A DNA stretch of 64,000 nucleotides from Loxodes magnus (Eukaryota > Ciliophora > Karyorelictea > Loxodida > Loxodidae). This document shows positions 51,299 through 64,000 of this stretch, piece after piece. The stretch covers positions 95,633-159,632 of the forward strand of contig CAMPDV010000883.1 in the NCBI GenBank assembly GCA_946699065.1, read 5' to 3'. The notes below the pieces were generated by a model. That model saw nothing but the letters and a program-made list of their open reading frames with translations. It searched no databases and was not told where the DNA came from. The position numbers were made by a program, and so were the translations under genes. Position 1 is the stretch's first letter. Every line of letters begins with the position of its first letter.

Positions 51299-52366
51299 TC
51301 AATCAAACTAGTAATCATAATAACTGTAACTTAATTTTTCTGCATAATCGTAATTTGGTTGGTCATCATAGTAATAATATGATGGTGGTACTGAATAATC
51401 GTAACTATAGATATAAACAGGTGATTCTGATTTCTCTAATAAAGAATCGTAGTAATAATAGGGTGCCTGTGCATAACTATAAGGTCTTTCTGATTTTTGT
51501 AAGAATGAATCATAGTAATAATATGACTAAGAATAGGCATAAATATCTGATTTCTCTAATAAGGAATCATAGTAGTAATAAGGTGCCTGTGCATAACTAT
51601 ATGGTTTTTCTGATTTTTGTAAGAATGAATCATAATAGTAATATGCGTAATCATAGGCGTAAATAGCTTTATCTGATTTTTCCAAAAGGGAATCATAATA
51701 GTAATAGGGTACCTATGCATAACTATAAGGTCTTTCTGATTTTTGTAAGAATGAATCATAATAATAATATGATGGTGCCTGTGAGTAACTATAAGGTCTT
51801 TCTGACTTTTCTAAGAGTGAATCATAGTAGTAATAAGGTGCATAACTATAAGCATCTGATGAGAGAGAATCATAATAATAATATGATGGTGCCTGTGAGT
51901 AACTATAAGGTCTTTCTGACTTTTCTAAGAGTGAATCATAGTAGTAATAAGGTGCATAACTATAAGCATCTGATGAGAGAGAATCATAATAATAATATGA
52001 TTAGTCGTAACTATAGGGGGAATCATACTAGTAATAAGCATAGGGTTTTAATGATTTTTGTATGAATGAATCATAATAGTAATAAGATGGTTATGCAGTA
52101 TAAGCATCTGATGAGAGAGAATCATAAACATAGGGACTTTCGAGTGAATCATAATAGTAATAAGATGATTAGGCAGTATAATCGTAAGCATCCGATGAGA
52201 GAGAATCATAAACATAGGGACTTTCGAGTGAATTGTAATAATAATATGATGAACTTGTGGTATAATCGTAGTTGTAGACGTAAACAGCTTTATCAGTCTC
52301 ATAAGGTTATACATAATCATAACTAGCAAGTGAGTCATAATAGCTATATTGATTCTTTTGTAACAT
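51299..52366 (-). CDS. Tyrosine-rich protein, copy R8 (355 aa)
   Basis: Intact, two SSDAYSYAP modules, type A, TTSSS variant. Confidence 0.85.
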
Positions 52367-52850
52367 TTGCTACACTCCGCTTTTGTAACTTTGAATGGAA
52401 ACAACCAAACTTAGAATGATCGCGAGAAGTTTTTACATTTTTTAGAAAAAACGAATGTTCTGCTTATATATCATATTTTAGTAATCGTTTTTTTATTAGT
52501 TTTTTTACAATAGCATTGGGGTTTTATTTTTCAGTGAAAAACTGATATATAATTTTTAAATACCATATCTCTCTTCAGTAACAAATCTATAAAAATGATA
52601 AGTTTAACCGATATCGTAATAAAGTTGATAGATATAATTAAGTCTCGGAAATTTCTGAACATTTAATAAGTCTTGGATATAAAGTAAGTCTAGGATATTT
52701 TTGACTGCATATTATATATCAATGAGTTCCAATTAAAATACTTAATTGCAATAAATTTTAATTACATCTTGAAAGACAAGATTTTACATTATATTTAAAT
52801 GAGTAAAAAAGAGATTAAGAGTAAAAAAAATAAATAAAAAAGTTGTATTC

Positions 52851-53919
52851 TCAATCAAACTAGTAATCATAATAACTGTAACTTAATTTTTCTGCATAAT
52901 CGTAATTTGGTTGGTCATCATAGTAATAATATGATGGTGGTACTGAATAATCGTAACTATAGATATAAACAGGTGATTCTGATTTCTCTAATAAAGAATC
53001 GTAGTAATAATAGGGTGCCTGTGCATAACTATAAGGTCTTTCTGATTTTTGTAAGAATGAATCATAGTAATAATATGACTAAGAATAGGCATAAATATCT
53101 GATTTCTCTAATAAGGAATCATAGTAGTAATAAGGTGCCTGTGCATAACTATATGGTTTTTTCTGATTTTTGTAAGAATGAATCATAATAGTAATATGCG
53201 TAATCATAGGCGTAAATAGCTTTATCTGATTTTTCCAAAAGGGAATCATAATAGTAATAGGGTACCTATGCATAACTATAAGGTCTTTCTGATTTTTGTA
53301 AGAATGAATCATAATAATAATATGATGGTGCCTGTGAGTAACTATAAGGTCTTTCTGACTTTTCTAAGAGTGAATCATAGTAGTAATAAGGTGCATAACT
53401 ATAAGCATCTGATGAGAGAGAATCATAATAATAATATGATGGTGCCTGTGAGTAACTATAAGGTCTTTCTGACTTTTCTAAGAGTGAATCATAGTAGTAA
53501 TAAGGTGCATAACTATAAGCATCTGATGAGAGAGAATCATAATAATAATATGATTAGTCGTAACTATAGGGGGAATCATACTAGTAATAAGCATAGGGTT
53601 TTAATGATTTTTGTATGAATGAATCATAATAGTAATAAGATGGTTATGCAGTATAAGCATCTGATGAGAGAGAATCATAAACATAGGGACTTTCGAGTGA
53701 ATCATAATAGTAATAAGATGATTAGGCAGTATAATCGTAAGCATCCGATGAGAGAGAATCATAAACATAGGGACTTTCGAGTGAATTGTAATAATAATAT
53801 GATGGACTTGTGGTATAATCGTAGTTGTAGACGTAAACAGCTTTATCAGTCTCATAAGGTTATACATAATCATAACTAGCAAGTGAGTCATAATAGCTAT
53901 ATTGATTCTTTTGTAACAT
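52851..53919 (-). CDS. Tyrosine-rich protein, copy R9, frame-shifted
   Basis: Two SSDAYSYAP modules, type A, 1069 bases. The homopolymer gain at 53157-53162 is the same change in the same place as in L2. Confidence 0.75.
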
Positions 53920-54403
53920 TTGCTACACTCCGCTTTTGTAACTTTGAATGGAAACAACCAAACTTAGAATGATCGCGAGAAGTTTTTACATTTTTTAGAA
54001 AAAACGAATGTTCTGCTTATATATCATATTTTAGTAATCGTTTTTTTATTAGTTTTTTTACAATAGCATTGGGGTTTTATTTTTCAGTGAAAAACTGATA
54101 TATAATTTTTAAATACCATATCTCTCTTCAGTAACAAATCTATAAAAATGATAAGTTTAACCGATATCGTAATAAAGTTGATAGATATAATTAAGTCTCG
54201 GAAATTTCTGAACATTTAATAAGTCTTGGATATAAAGTAAGTCTAGGATATTTTTGACTGCATATTATATATCAATGAGTTCCAATTAAAATACTTAATT
54301 GCAATAAATTTTAATTACATCTTGAAAGACAAGATTTTACATTATATTTAAATGAGTAAAAAAGAGATTAAGAGTAAAAAAAATAAATAAAAAAGTTGTA
54401 TTC

Positions 54404-55471
54404 TCAATCAAACTAGTAATCATAATAACTGTAACTTAATTTTTCTGCATAATCGTAATTTGGTTGGTCATCATAGTAATAATATGATGGTGGTACTGAA
54501 TAATCGTAACTATAGATATAAACAGGTGATTCTGATTTCTCTAATAAAGAATCGTAGTAATAATAGGGTGCCTGTGCATAACTATAAGGTCTTTCTGATT
54601 TTTGTAAGAATGAATCATAGTAATAATATGACTAAGAATAGGCATAAATATCTGATTTCTCTAATAAGGAATCATAGTAGTAATAAGGTGCCTGTGCATA
54701 ACTATATGGTTTTTCTGATTTTTGTAAGAATGAATCATAATAGTAATATGCGTAATCATAGGCGTAAATAGCTTTATCTGATTTTTCCAAAAGGGAATCA
54801 TAATAGTAATAGGGTACCTATGCATAACTATAAGGTCTTTCTGATTTTTGTAAGAATGAATCATAATAATAATATGATGGTGCCTGTGAGTAACTATAAG
54901 GTCTTTCTGACTTTTCTAAGAGTGAATCATAGTAGTAATAAGGTGCATAACTATAAGCATCTGATGAGAGAGAATCATAATAATAATATGATGGTGCCTG
55001 TGAGTAACTATAAGGTCTTTCTGACTTTTCTAAGAGTGAATCATAGTAGTAATAAGGTGCATAACTATAAGCATCTGATGAGAGAGAATCATAATAATAA
55101 TATGATTAGTCGTAACTATAGGGGGAATCATACTAGTAATAAGCATAGGGTTTTAATGATTTTTGTATGAATGAATCATAATAGTAATAAGATGGTTATG
55201 CAGTATAAGCATCTGATGAGAGAGAATCATAAACATAGGGACTTTCGAGTGAATCATAATAGTAATAAGATGATTAGGCAGTATAATCGTAAGCATCCGA
55301 TGAGAGAGAATCATAAACATAGGGACTTTCGAGTGAATTGTAATAATAATATGATGAACTTGTGGTATAATCGTAGTTGTAGACGTAAACAGCTTTATCA
55401 GTCTCATAAGGTTATACATAATCATAACTAGCAAGTGAGTCATAATAGCTATATTGATTCTTTTGTAACAT
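54404..55471 (-). CDS. Tyrosine-rich protein, copy R10 (355 aa)
   Basis: Intact, two SSDAYSYAP modules, type A, TTSSS variant. Its 5' spacer has several homopolymer gains. Confidence 0.85.
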
Positions 55472-55956
55472 TTGCTACACTCCGCTTTTGTAACTTTGAA
55501 TGGAAACAACCAAACTTAGAATGATCGCGAGAAGTTTTTTACATTTTTTAGAAAAAAACGAATGTTCTGCTTATATATCATATTTTAGTAATCGTTTTTT
55601 TTATTAGTTTTTTTACAATAGCATTGGGGTTTTATTTTTCAGTGAAAAACTGATATATAATTTTTAAATACCATATCTCTCTTCAGTAACAAATCTATAA
55701 AAATGATAAGTTTAACCGATATCGTAATAAAGTTGATAGATATAATTAAGTCTCGGAAATTTCTGAACATTTAATAAGTCTTGGATATAAAGTAAGTCTA
55801 GGATATTTTTGACTGCATATTATATATCAATGAGTTCCAATTAAAATACTTAATTGCAATAAATTTTAATTACATCTTGAAAGACAAGATTTTACATTAT
55901 ATTTAAATGAGTAAAAAAGAGATTAAGAGTAAAAAAATAATAAAAAAGTTGTATTC

Positions 55957-57024
55957 TCAATCAAACTAGTAATCATAATAACTGTAACTTAATTTTTCTG
56001 CATAATCGTAATTTGGTTGGTCATCATAGTAATAATATGATGGTGGTACTGAATAATCGTAACTATAGATATAAACAGGTGATTCTGATTTCTCTAATAA
56101 AGAATCGTAGTAATAATAGGGTGCCTGTGCATAACTATAAGGTCTTTCTGATTTTTGTAAGAATGAATCATAGTAATAATATGACTAAGAATAGGCATAA
56201 ATATCTGATTTCTCTAATAAGGAATCATAGTAGTAATAAGGTGCCTGTGCATAACTATATGGTTTTTCTGATTTTGTAAGAATGAATCATAATAGTAATA
56301 TGCGTAATCATAGGCGTAAATAGCTTTATCTGATTTTTCCAAAAGGGAATCATAATAGTAATAGGGTACCTATGCATAACTATAAGGTCTTTCTGATTTT
56401 TGTAAGAATGAATCATAATAATAATATGATGGTGCCTGTGAGTAACTATAAGGTCCTTTCTGACTTTTCTAAGAGTGAATCATAGTAGTAATAAGGTGCA
56501 TAACTATAAGCATCTGATGAGAGAGAATCATAATAATAATATGATGGTGCCTGTGAGTAACTATAAGGTCTTTCTGACTTTTCTAAGAGTGAATCATAGT
56601 AGTAATAAGGTGCATAACTATAAGCATCTGATGAGAGAGAATCATAATAATAATATGATTAGTCGTAACTATAGGGGGAATCATACTAGTAATAAGCATA
56701 GGGTTTTAATGATTTTTGTATGAATGAATCATAATAGTAATAAGATGGTTATGCAGTATAAGCATCTGATGAGAGAGAATCATAAACATAGGGACTTTCG
56801 AGTGAATCATAATAGTAATAAGATGATTAGGCAGTATAATCGTAAGCATCCGATGAGAGAGAATCATAAACATAGGGACTTTCGAGTGAATTGTAATAAT
56901 AATATGATGGACTTGTGGTATAATCGTAGTTGTAGACGTAAACAGCTTTATCAGTCTCATAAGGTTATACATAATCATAACTAGCAAGTGAGTCATAATA
57001 GCTATATTGATTCTTTTGTAACAT
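55957..57024 (-). CDS. Tyrosine-rich protein, copy R11, two compensating indels
   Basis: Length 1068, but one base is gained at 56455-56456 and one lost at 56272-56275, so about 60 codons between them are out of frame. Confidence 0.7.
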
Positions 57025-57508
57025 TTGCTACACTCCGCTTTTGTAACTTTGAATGGAAACAACCAAACTTAGAATGATCGCGAGAAGTTTTTTACATTTT
57101 TTAGAAAAAACGAATGTTCTGCTTATATATCATATTTTAGTAATCGTTTTTTTATTAGTTTTTTTACAATAGCATTGGGGTTTTATTTTTCAGTGAAAAA
57201 CTGATATATAATTTTTAAATACCATATCTCTCTTCAGTAACAAATCTATAAAAATGATAAGTTTAACCGATATCGTAATAAAGTTGATAGATATAATTAA
57301 GTCTCGGAAATTTCTGAACATTTAATAAGTCTTGGATATAAAGTAAGTCTAGGATATTTTTGACTGCATATTATATATCAATGAGTTCCAATTAAAATAC
57401 TTAATTGCAATAAATTTTAATTACATCTTGAAAGACAAGATTTTACATTATATTTAAATGAGTAAAAAAGAGATTAAGAGTAAAAAAATAAATAAAAAAG
57501 TTGTATTC

Positions 57509-58576
57509 TCAATCAAACTAGTAATCATAATAACTGTAACTTAATTTTTCTGCATAATCGTAATTTGGTTGGTCATCATAGTAATAATATGATGGTGGGT
57601 ACTGAATAATCGTAACTATAGATATAAACAGGTGATTCTGATTTCTCTAATAAAGAATCGTAGTAATAATAGGGTGCCTGTGCATAACTATAAGGTCTTT
57701 CTGATTTTGTAAGAATGAATCATAGTAATAATATGACTAAGAATAGGCATAAATATCTGATTTCTCTAATAAGGAATCATAGTAGTAATAAGGTGCCTGT
57801 GCATAACTATATGGTTTTTCTGATTTTTGTAAGAATGAATCATAATAGTAATATGCGTAATCATAGGCGTAAATAGCTTTATCTGATTTTTCCAAAAGGG
57901 AATCATAATAGTAATAGGGTACCTATGCATAACTATAAGGTCTTTCTGATTTTTGTAAGAATGAATCATAATAATAATATGATGGTGCCTGTGAGTAACT
58001 ATAAGGTCTTTCTGACTTTTCTAAGAGTGAATCATAGTAGTAATAAGGTGCATAACTATAAGCATCTGATGAGAGAGAATCATAATAATAATATGATGGT
58101 GCCTGTGAGTAACTATAAGGTCTTTCTGACTTTTCTAAGAGTGAATCATAGTAGTAATAAGGTGCATAACTATAAGCATCTGATGAGAGAGAATCATAAT
58201 AATAATATGATTAGTCGTAACTATAGGGGGAATCATACTAGTAATAAGCATAGGGTTTTAATGATTTTTGTATGAATGAATCATAATAGTAATAAGATGG
58301 TTATGCAGTATAAGCATCTGATGAGAGAGAATCATAAACATAGGGACTTTCGAGTGAATCATAATAGTAATAAGATGATTAGGCAGTATAATCGTAAGCA
58401 TCCGATGAGAGAGAATCATAAACATAGGGACTTTCGAGTGAATTGTAATAATAATATGATGGACTTGTGGTATAATCGTAGTTGTAGACGTAAACAGCTT
58501 TATCAGTCTCATAAGGTTATACATAATCATAACTAGCAAGTGAGTCATAATAGCTATATTGATTCTTTTGTAACAT
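57509..58576 (-). CDS. Tyrosine-rich protein, copy R12, two compensating indels
   Basis: Length 1068, with one base lost at 57705-57708 and one gained at 57597-57599 near the 3' end. The shifted stretch lies in the last third. Confidence 0.7.
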
Positions 58577-59061
58577 TTGCTACACTCCGCTTTTGTAACT
58601 TTGAATGGAAACAACCAAACTTAGAATGATCGCGAGAAGTTTTTACATTTTTTAGAAAAAACGAATGTTCTGCTTATATATCATATTTTAGTAATCGTTT
58701 TTTTATTAGTTTTTTTACAATAGCATTGGGGTTTTATTTTTCAGTGAAAAACTGATATATAATTTTTAAATACCATATCTCTCTTCAGTAACAAATCTAT
58801 AAAAATGATAAGTTTAACCGATATCGTAATAAAGTTGATAGATATAATTAAGTCTCGGAAATTTCTGAACATTTAATAAGTCTTGGATATAAAGTAAGTC
58901 TAGGATATTTTTGACTGCATATTATATATCAATGAGTTCCAATTAAAATACTTAATTGCAATAAATTTTAATTACATCTTGAAAGACAAGATTTTACATT
59001 ATATTTAAATGAGTAAAAAAAGAGATTAAGAGTAAAAAAAATAAATAAAAAAGTTGTATTC

Positions 59062-60131
59062 TCAATCAAACTAGTAATCATAATAACTGTAACTTAATTT
59101 TTCTGCATAATCGTAATTTGGTTGGTCATCATAGTAATAATATGATGGTGGTACTGAATAATCGTAACTATAGATATAAACAGGTGATTCTGATTTCTCT
59201 AATAAAGAATCGTAGTAATAATAGGGTGCCTGTGCATAACTATAAGGTCTTTCTGATTTTTGTAAGAATGAATCATAGTAATAATATGACTAAGAATAGG
59301 CATAAATATCTGATTTCTCTAATAAGGAATCATAGTAGTAATAAGGTGCCTGTGCATAACTATATGGTTTTTCTGATTTTTGTAAGAATGAATCATAATA
59401 GTAATATGCGTAATCATAGGCGTAAATAGCTTTATCTGATTTTTCCAAAAGGGAATCATAATAGTAATAGGGTACCTATGCATAACTATAAGGTCTTTCT
59501 GATTTTTGTAAGAATGAATCATAATAATAATATGATGGTGCCTGTGAGTAACTATAAGGTCTTTCTGACTTTTTCTAAGAGTGAATCATAGTAGTAATAA
59601 GGTGCATAACTATAAGCATCTGATGAGAGAGAATCATAATAATAATATGATGGTGCCTGTGAGTAACTATAAGGTCTTTCTGACTTTTCTAAGAGTGAAT
59701 CATAGTAGTAATAAGGTGCATAACTATAAGCATCTGATGAGAGAGAATCATAATAATAATATGATTAGTCGTAACTATAGGGGGAATCATACTAGTAATA
59801 AGCATAGGGTTTTAATGATTTTTGTATGAATGAATCATAATAGTAATAAGATGGTTATGCAGTATAAGCATCTGATGAGAGAGAATCATAAACATAGGGA
59901 CTTTCGAGTGAATCATAATAGTAATAAGATGATTAGGCAGTATAATCGTAAGCATCCGATGAGAGAGAATCATAAACATAGGGGACTTTCGAGTGAATTG
60001 TAATAATAATATGATGGACTTGTGGTATAATCGTAGTTGTAGACGTAAACAGCTTTATCAGTCTCATAAGGTTATACATAATCATAACTAGCAAGTGAGT
60101 CATAATAGCTATATTGATTCTTTTGTAACAT
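59062..60131 (-). CDS. Tyrosine-rich protein, copy R13, frame-shifted
   Basis: Two single-base gains, at 59981-59984 and 59570-59574, give 1070 bases. Two SSDAYSYAP modules, type A. Confidence 0.7.
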
Positions 60132-60615
60132 TTGCTACACTCCGCTTTTGTAACTTTGAATGGAAACAACCAAACTTAGAATGATCGCGAGAAGTTTTTA
60201 CATTTTTTAGAAAAAACGAATGTTCTGCTTATATATCATATTTTAGTAATCGTTTTTTTATTAGTTTTTTTACAATAGCATTGGGGTTTTATTTTTCAGT
60301 GAAAAACTGATATATAATTTTTAAATACCATATCTCTCTTCAGTAACAAATCTATAAAAATGATAAGTTTAACCGATATCGTAATAAAGTTGATAGATAT
60401 AATTAAGTCTCGGAAATTTCTGAACATTTAATAAGTCTTGGATATAAAGTAAGTCTAGGATATTTTTGACTGCATATTATATATCAATGAGTTCCAATTA
60501 AAATACTTAATTGCAATAAATTTTAATTACATCTTGAAAGACAAGATTTTACATTATATTTAAATGAGTAAAAAAGAGATTAAGAGTAAAAAAAATAAAT
60601 AAAAAAGTTGTATTC

Positions 60616-61570
60616 TCAATCAAACTAGTAATCATAATAACTGTAACTTAATTTTTCTGCATAATCGTAATTTGGTTGGTCATCATAGTAATAATATGAT
60701 GGTGGTACTGAATAATCGTAACTATAGATATAAACAGGTGATTCTGATTTCTCTAATAAAGAATCGTAGTAATAATAGGGGTGCCTGTGCATAACTATAA
60801 GGTCTTTCTGATTTTTGTAAGAATGAATCATAGTAATAATATGACTAAGAATAGGCATAAATATCTGATTTCTCTAATAAGGAATCATAGTAGTAATAAG
60901 GTGCCTGTGCATAACTATATGGTTTTTCTGATTTTTGTAAGAATGAATCATAATAGTAATATGCGTAATCATAGGCGTAAATAGCTTTATCTGATTTTTC
61001 CAAAAGGGAATCATAATAGTAATAGGGTACCTATGCATAACTATAAGGTCTTTCTGATTTTTGTAAGAATGAATCATAATAATAATATGATGGTGCCTGT
61101 GAGTAACTATAAGGTCTTTCTGACTTTTCTAAGAGTGAATCATAGTAGTAATAAGGTGCATAACTATAAGCATCTGATGAGAGAGAATCATAATAATAAT
61201 ATGATTAGTCGTAACTATAGGGGGAATCATACTAGTAATAAGCATAGGGTTTTAATGATTTTTGTATGAATGAATCATAATAGTAATAAGATGGTTATGC
61301 AGTATAAGCATCTGATGAGAGAGAATCATAAACATAGGGACTTTCGAGTGAATCATAATAGTAATAAGATGATTAGGCAGTATAATCGTAAGCATCCGAT
61401 GAGAGAGAATCATAAACATAGGGACTTTCGAGTGAATTGTAATAATAATATGATGGACTTGTGGTATAATCGTAGTTGTAGACGTAAACAGCTTTATCAG
61501 TCTCATAAGGTTATACATAATCATAACTAGCAAGTGAGTCATAATAGCTATATTGATTCTTTTGTAACAT
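60616..61570 (-). CDS. Tyrosine-rich protein, copy R14, frame-shifted
   Basis: Short type A form with one G gained at 60778-60781, affecting only the C-terminal part. Confidence 0.75.
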
Positions 61571-62055
61571 TTGCTACACTCCGCTTTTGTAACTTTGAAT
61601 GGAAACAACCAAACTTAGAATGATCGCGAGAAGTTTTTACATTTTTTAGAAAAAACGAATGTTCTGCTTATATATCATATTTTAGTAATCGTTTTTTTAT
61701 TAGTTTTTTTACAATAGCATTGGGGTTTTATTTTTCAGTGAAAAACTGATATATAATTTTTAAATACCATATCTCTCTTCAGTAACAAATCTATAAAAAT
61801 GATAAGTTTAAACCGATATCGTAATAAAGTTGATAGATATAATTAAGTCTCGGAAATTTCTGAACATTTAATAAGTCTTGGATATAAAGTAAGTCTAGGA
61901 TATTTTTGACTGCATATTATATATCAATGAGTTCCAATTAAAATACTTAATTGCAATAAATTTTAATTACATCTTGAAAGACAAGATTTTACATTATATT
62001 TAAATGAGTAAAAAAGAGATTAAGAGTAAAAAAAATAAATAAAAAAGTTGTATTC

Positions 62056-63123
62056 TCAATCAAACTAGTAATCATAATAACTGTAACTTAATTTTTCTGC
62101 ATAATCGTAATTTGGTTGGTCATCATAGTAATAATATGATGGTGGTACTGAATAATCGTAACTATAGATATAAACAGGTGATTCTGATTTCTCTAATAAA
62201 GAATCGTAGTAATAATAGGGTGCCTGTGCATAACTATAAGGTCTTTCTGATTTTTGTAAGAATGAATCATAGTAATAATATGACTAAGAATAGGTATAAA
62301 TATCTGATTTCTCTAATAAGGAATCATAGTAGTAATAAGGTGCCTGTGCATAACTATATGGTTTTTCTGATTTTTGTAAGAATGAATCATAATAGTAATA
62401 TGCGTAATCATAGGCGTAAATAGCTTTATCTGATTTTTCCAAAAGGGAATCATAATAGTAATAGGGTACCTATGCATAACTATAAGGTCTTTCTGATTTT
62501 TGTAAGAATGAATCATAATAATAATATGATGGTGCCTGTGAGTAACTATAAGGTCTTTCTGACTTTTCTAAGAGTGAATCATAGTAGTAATAAGGTGCAT
62601 AACTATAAGCATCTGATGAGAGAGAATCATAATAATAATATGATGGTGCCTGTGAGTAACTATAAGGTCTTTCTGACTTTTCTAAGAGTGAATCATAGTA
62701 GTAATAAGGTGCATAACTATAAGCATCTGATGAGAGAGAATCATAATAATAATATGATTAGTCGTAACTATAGGGGGAATCATACTAGTAATAAGCATAG
62801 GGTTTTAATGATTTTTGTATGAATGAATCATAATAGTAATAAGATGGTTATGCAGTATAAGCATCTGATGAGAGAGAATCATAAACATAGGGACTTTCGA
62901 GTGAATCATAATAGTAATAAGATGATTAGGCAGTATAATCGTAAGCATCCGATGAGAGAGAATCATAAACATAGGGACTTTCGAGTGAATTGTAATAATA
63001 ATATGATGGACTTGTGGTATAATCGTAGTTGTAGACGTAAACAGCTTTATCAGTCTCATAAGGTTATACATAATCATAACTAGCAAGTGAGTCATAATAG
63101 CTATATTGATTCTTTTGTAACAT
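62056..63123 (-). CDS. Tyrosine-rich protein, copy R15 (355 aa)
   Basis: Intact, two SSDAYSYAP modules, type A. Ala to Thr in the DIYAYS module (codon ACC), shared only with the next copy R16. Confidence 0.85.
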
Positions 63124-63607
63124 TTGCTACACTCCGCTTTTGTAACTTTGAATGGAAACAACCAAACTTAGAATGATCGCGAGAAGTTTTTACATTTTTT
63201 AGAAAAAACGAATGTTCTGCTTATATATCATATTTTAGTAATCGTTTTTTTATTAGTTTTTTTACAATAGCATTGGGGTTTTATTTTTCAGTGAAAAACT
63301 GATATATAATTTTTAAATACCATATCTCTCTTCAGTAACAAATCTATAAAAATGATAAGTTTAACCGATATCGTAATAAAGTTGATAGATATAATTAAGT
63401 CTCGGAAATTTCTGAACATTTAATAAGTCTTGGATATAAAGTAAGTCTAGGATATTTTTGACTGCATATTATATATCAATGAGTTCCAATTAAAATACTT
63501 AATTGCAATAAATTTTAATTACATCTTGAAAGACAAGATTTTACATTATATTTAAATGAGTAAAAAAGAGATTAAGAGTAAAAAAAATAAATAAAAAAGT
63601 TGTATTC

Positions 63608-64000
63608 TCAATCAAACTAGTAATCATAATAACTGTAACTTAATTTTTCTGCATAATCGTAATTTGGTTGGTCATCATAGTAATAATATGATGGTGGTAC
63701 TGAATAATCGTAACTATAGATATAAACAGGTGATTCTGATTTCTCTAATAAAGAATCGTAGTAATAATAGGGTGCCTGTGCATAACTATAAGGTCTTTCT
63801 GATTTTTGTAAGAATGAATCATAGTAATAATATGACTAAGAATAGGTATAAATATCTGATTTCTCTAATAAGGAATCATAGTAGTAATAAGGTGCCTGTG
63901 CATAACTATATGGTTTTTCTGATTTTTGTAAGAATGAATCATAATAGTAATATGCGTAATCATAGGCGTAAATAGCTTTATCTGATTTTTCCAAAAGGGA
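63608..64000 (-). CDS. Tyrosine-rich protein, copy R16, 3' part (cut by window end)
   Basis: The C-terminal 130 codons, ending QFD and UGA. Shares the Ala to Thr change of R15. The start lies outside the window. Confidence 0.85.

Larger units (their letters stand above)
40950..64000 (-). repeat. Right arm: inverted copy of the same gene array
   Basis: The same units as the left arm run in the opposite direction: one copy broken at the island edge, 14 complete copies and one cut by the window end. Nearly all are type A; only the third copy (43737-44916) has type B-like sequence. The arms are not exact mirror images: unit lengths counted outward from the island differ, so this is not a simple perfect palindrome. 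Homology begins at about 40950, within a YYYYDS-coding motif. Confidence 0.97.

Overview
The window is ciliate nuclear DNA, very AT-rich. UAA and UAG are sense codons for glutamine throughout. In the one gene that can be assigned to a known family, UGA sits in frame at tryptophan positions. The tandem genes have no credible end except UGA, so UGA also seems to serve as the stop. This combination matches the ambiguous code described for karyorelictean ciliates such as Loxodes (NCBI table 27). A Condylostoma-like code (table 28) is not excluded. Species assignment is inference. Because all three stop triplets can be sense, open frames mean little here; I relied on motifs, paralogue comparison and composition.

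Layout. 1-27193 is a head-to-tail array on the + strand: 17 complete copies and one broken copy of a gene for a tyrosine-rich repetitive protein, in units of about 1.44-1.73 kb. 27194-40949 is a 13.7 kb single-copy island. 40950-64000 is the same array in opposite orientation: one copy broken at the island edge, 14 complete copies and one cut by the window end. The arms form a giant inverted repeat, and both inner ends break inside the sequence coding for the YYYYDS motif.

The island holds, from left to right: a small basic-protein gene on the - strand ending exactly at the array junction (27191-27636); a less AT-rich stretch of ambiguous coding character (27895-28404); AT-rich DNA with a weak coding-like patch; decayed LINE sequence on the + strand (30443-32160, with a related scrap near 33063-33650); more AT-rich DNA; and a 5.7 kb gene on the - strand (34926-40657). 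That gene encodes an OSCA/TMEM63-type membrane channel of about 1910 residues whose last extracellular loop is expanded into about 24 Lin-12/Notch-type (LNR) cysteine-rich repeats.

The array protein is about 30% tyrosine, has twelve YYYY blocks in the basic form, and lacks Cys, Gly, His and Trp. It has no signal peptide or membrane segment, so it looks like a cytosolic low-complexity or structural protein made at high gene dosage. Nothing in the sequence links it functionally to the channel gene. Copies differ by gain or loss of whole 26-40 residue modules and by scattered one-base indels, many in homopolymers; assembly error and real pseudogenes cannot be separated here.
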